Positions 4,778-5,750 of a DNA stretch of 5,750 bases are shown in pieces; position 1 is the stretch's first letter, and each line of letters opens with the position of its first letter. Both the position numbers and the translations under genes were made by a program. This DNA is from Helicobacteraceae bacterium. Lineage in GTDB: Bacteria; Campylobacterota; Campylobacteria; Campylobacterales; SZUA-545. The notes beneath the pieces were generated by a model. The model did not search any database. It was not told where the DNA came from and was given only the letters and a program-made list of their open reading frames with translations. The stretch lies in the NCBI GenBank assembly GCA_003250175.1, contig QKHD01000402.1:1-5750 (forward strand), given 5' to 3'.

Positions 4778-5750
4778 GGGTTTTCTACTCCCCAGCCCCT
4801 ATGACGACGATCTCGTCACCCTCCGCAATTTTCTGATCCAAAAAACCTCCCGCGCCTACCTGGTGGGAGGCTGCGTGCGTGATGCCCTCCTCAACCTTCC
4901 CAGCACCGATTACGACATCGAGGTCTACGACCTGGACGAAACGGCCTTTGCCGCCGCCATGGAGGAGCTGGGTGCCGTGCGAGTGGGGCGGAGTTTTCAC
5001 GTTTATAAATGGCGCAGTTTCGACCTGGCCCTTCCCCGCACCGAGACCAAGACGGGCGAAGGCCACACCGCCTTTTCTACCACCAGAGCCTCCGATGAGC
5101 GCACCGCCTCTTTTCGCCGCGACTTTACGGTCAATGCGATGATGGTGCACCTCTTCTCCGGAACGCTGCTGGATTTTTGGGGCGGGGAGGCGGACTTGGC
5201 CTCCGGAACCCTGCGGCTGATCGATCCGGAGAAGTTCGCCGAAGACAGCCTGCGGGTATTGCGGGCCATGCAGTTTGCCGCCCGCTACCGTCTCCGGATC
5301 GATCCGGAGACGCTAACCGTCTGCCGATCGCTTGGTCTGGACGACCTCTCCAAGGAGCGGCTCTGGGGCGAGTTTGCCAAGCTCTTCGCCGCCCGCTGGG
5401 TGGCCAGGGGGCTTTTTTATGCCAACGAACTGGGGATTTTGGAGCGGCTTTTTGGGGTGACGCTGGAGCGACGCCGTTTTATCAAGATGGCGGTGATGTG
5501 GCAGCACCTTGCCAAAAACGCTTCGTGGGAGCGGGCCGGGGAGGGGCTTTTCTACCTCTTCCGCCACCATCTGCACTGGCCTGTAAGCCCGATGCTGGAG
5601 CGTCTGGGCGCGCCCCGGCGGTTTGAAAAAAACCTTACGTTTCAGCGCCGCCGTCCCAAACGGGTGACGCCGCGGTTTTTGGCGGCGCTTTCCCTGCGTT
5701 TTCCCATTGCCGCCTGGCTGGGAAGCAATGAAGCGATCCGGAGGACGGCC
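4752..5750 (+). CDS. cca: Class II CCA-adding tRNA nucleotidyltransferase / poly(A) polymerase family, 3' end outside window
   Basis: The frame is open to the right edge, giving 333 codons if the start is ATG 4752. The enzyme adds or repairs the CCA 3' end of tRNA. Class II nucleotidyltransferase marks appear in order: LVGGCVRDALL (glycines G39-G40, the nucleotide-binding loop), the D53/D55 metal pair in TDYDIEVY, a third carboxylate D91 in FDLALPRTE, RRDFTVNAM at 122-130, LLDFWGG, and EDSLRVLRAMQFAAR from 164, which carries the EDxxR template for base selection. The C-terminal tRNA-binding part is only partly present. The start is uncertain. ATG 4752 (or TTG 4749) overlaps the previous gene by 26 (29) bases with a poor ribosome binding site, while the only good-looking site, AGGGG at 4776-4780, has no usual start codon in this frame behind it. 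The CiaD-like neighbour and the motifs support cca over pcnB. Confidence 0.88.
   Translation, partial: MPLTPLKNRGFLLPSPYDDDLVTLRNFLIQKTSRAYLVGGCVRDALLNLPSTDYDIEVYDLDETAFAAAMEELGAVRVGRSFHVYKWRSFDLALPRTETKTGEGHTAFSTTRASDERTASFRRDFTVNAMMVHLFSGTLLDFWGGEADLASGTLRLIDPEKFAEDSLRVLRAMQFAARYRLRIDPETLTVCRSLGLDDLSKERLWGEFAKLFAARWVARGLFYANELGILERLFGVTLERRRFIKMAVMWQHLAKNASWERAGEGLFYLFRHHLHWPVSPMLERLGAPRRFEKNLTFQRRRPKRVTPRFLAALSLRFPIAAWLGSNEAIRRTA
5289..5312. repeat. Perfect 24-bp palindrome inside cca
   Basis: The half CGTCTCCGGATC is followed directly by its exact reverse complement, with no spacer. It begins and ends on codon boundaries and encodes RLRIDPET, so both strands encode the same eight residues. 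It contains two TCCGGA hexamers and a central ATCGAT. With no loop it could extrude a cruciform or fold in mRNA only by opening its centre; as DNA it is a symmetric site. Chance occurrence in a window of this size is small, but no function is recognised. Confidence 0.75.

Noticed and set aside
4801..4836. ATG after AGGGG that might start cca
   Set aside because: It is in a different frame from the VGGCVRD motif and meets TGA after 11 codons.
5177..5626. 149-codon + strand frame within cca
   Set aside because: It is out of frame with the nucleotidyltransferase motifs that run through the same DNA, and its product is Arg/Gly/Ala-rich without motifs.
1..5750. CRISPR array, tRNA, insertion sequence or phage remnants
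   Set aside because: No regularly spaced repeats, cloverleaf-like segment, transposase or integrase motif was seen, and codon use is even across the window.

Overview
The window looks like chromosomal DNA of a member of the Campylobacterota (the former Epsilonproteobacteria), and of a GC-rich one, with G+C in the high fifties percent by eye. Three things suggest this. The flagellar rod genes flgF and flgG lie back to back. leuD and leuB form a compact pair without leuC or leuA beside them. A short TPR protein, a homologue of Campylobacter jejuni CiaD and a tRNA nucleotidyltransferase gene follow each other as I recall them in C. jejuni (Cj0787, Cj0788, Cj0789). The genus cannot be fixed from the sequence. 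It could be a free-living, Sulfurovum- or Nitratifractor-like lineage, but that is inference. All genes are on the + strand and closely packed, and no stretch over 300 bases lacks a gene.

Layout. Bases 1-383 hold the 3' end of flgF, followed by complete flgG (396-1184). The only sizeable gap (1185-1317) carries a perfect 11-bp-stem hairpin, then a 14-bp palindrome with a direct repeat, then a good extended -10 promoter. That promoter should drive a 151-aa protein of unknown function (1318-1773), whose stop overlaps the start of a DUF445 membrane protein (1770-2489). A second extended -10 element sits in the 46-bp gap before leuD (2536-3036), which overlaps leuB (3033-4103) by 4 bp. Next come an 82-aa TPR protein (4108-4356), the CiaD-like protein (4367-4777) and a class II cca-type gene that runs off the right edge (about 4752 to 5750+).

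How the genes work together. FlgF and FlgG build the proximal and distal rod of the flagellar basal body. LeuD and LeuB are the isomerase small subunit and the dehydrogenase of leucine biosynthesis; the isomerase large subunit LeuC must be encoded elsewhere. From leuD to cca no gap exceeds 10 bp, so this could be one transcription unit joining amino-acid synthesis to tRNA 3'-end maturation, with two poorly understood small proteins in between.

There is no mobile element, CRISPR array, RNA gene or defence locus. The unexpected signals are a roughly twelve-fold excess of the hexamer TCCGGA (21 copies), a perfect 24-bp codon-aligned palindrome inside cca, the structured flgG downstream region, and a CiaD homologue in what may be a non-pathogen. 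I see no convincing new multi-gene system.
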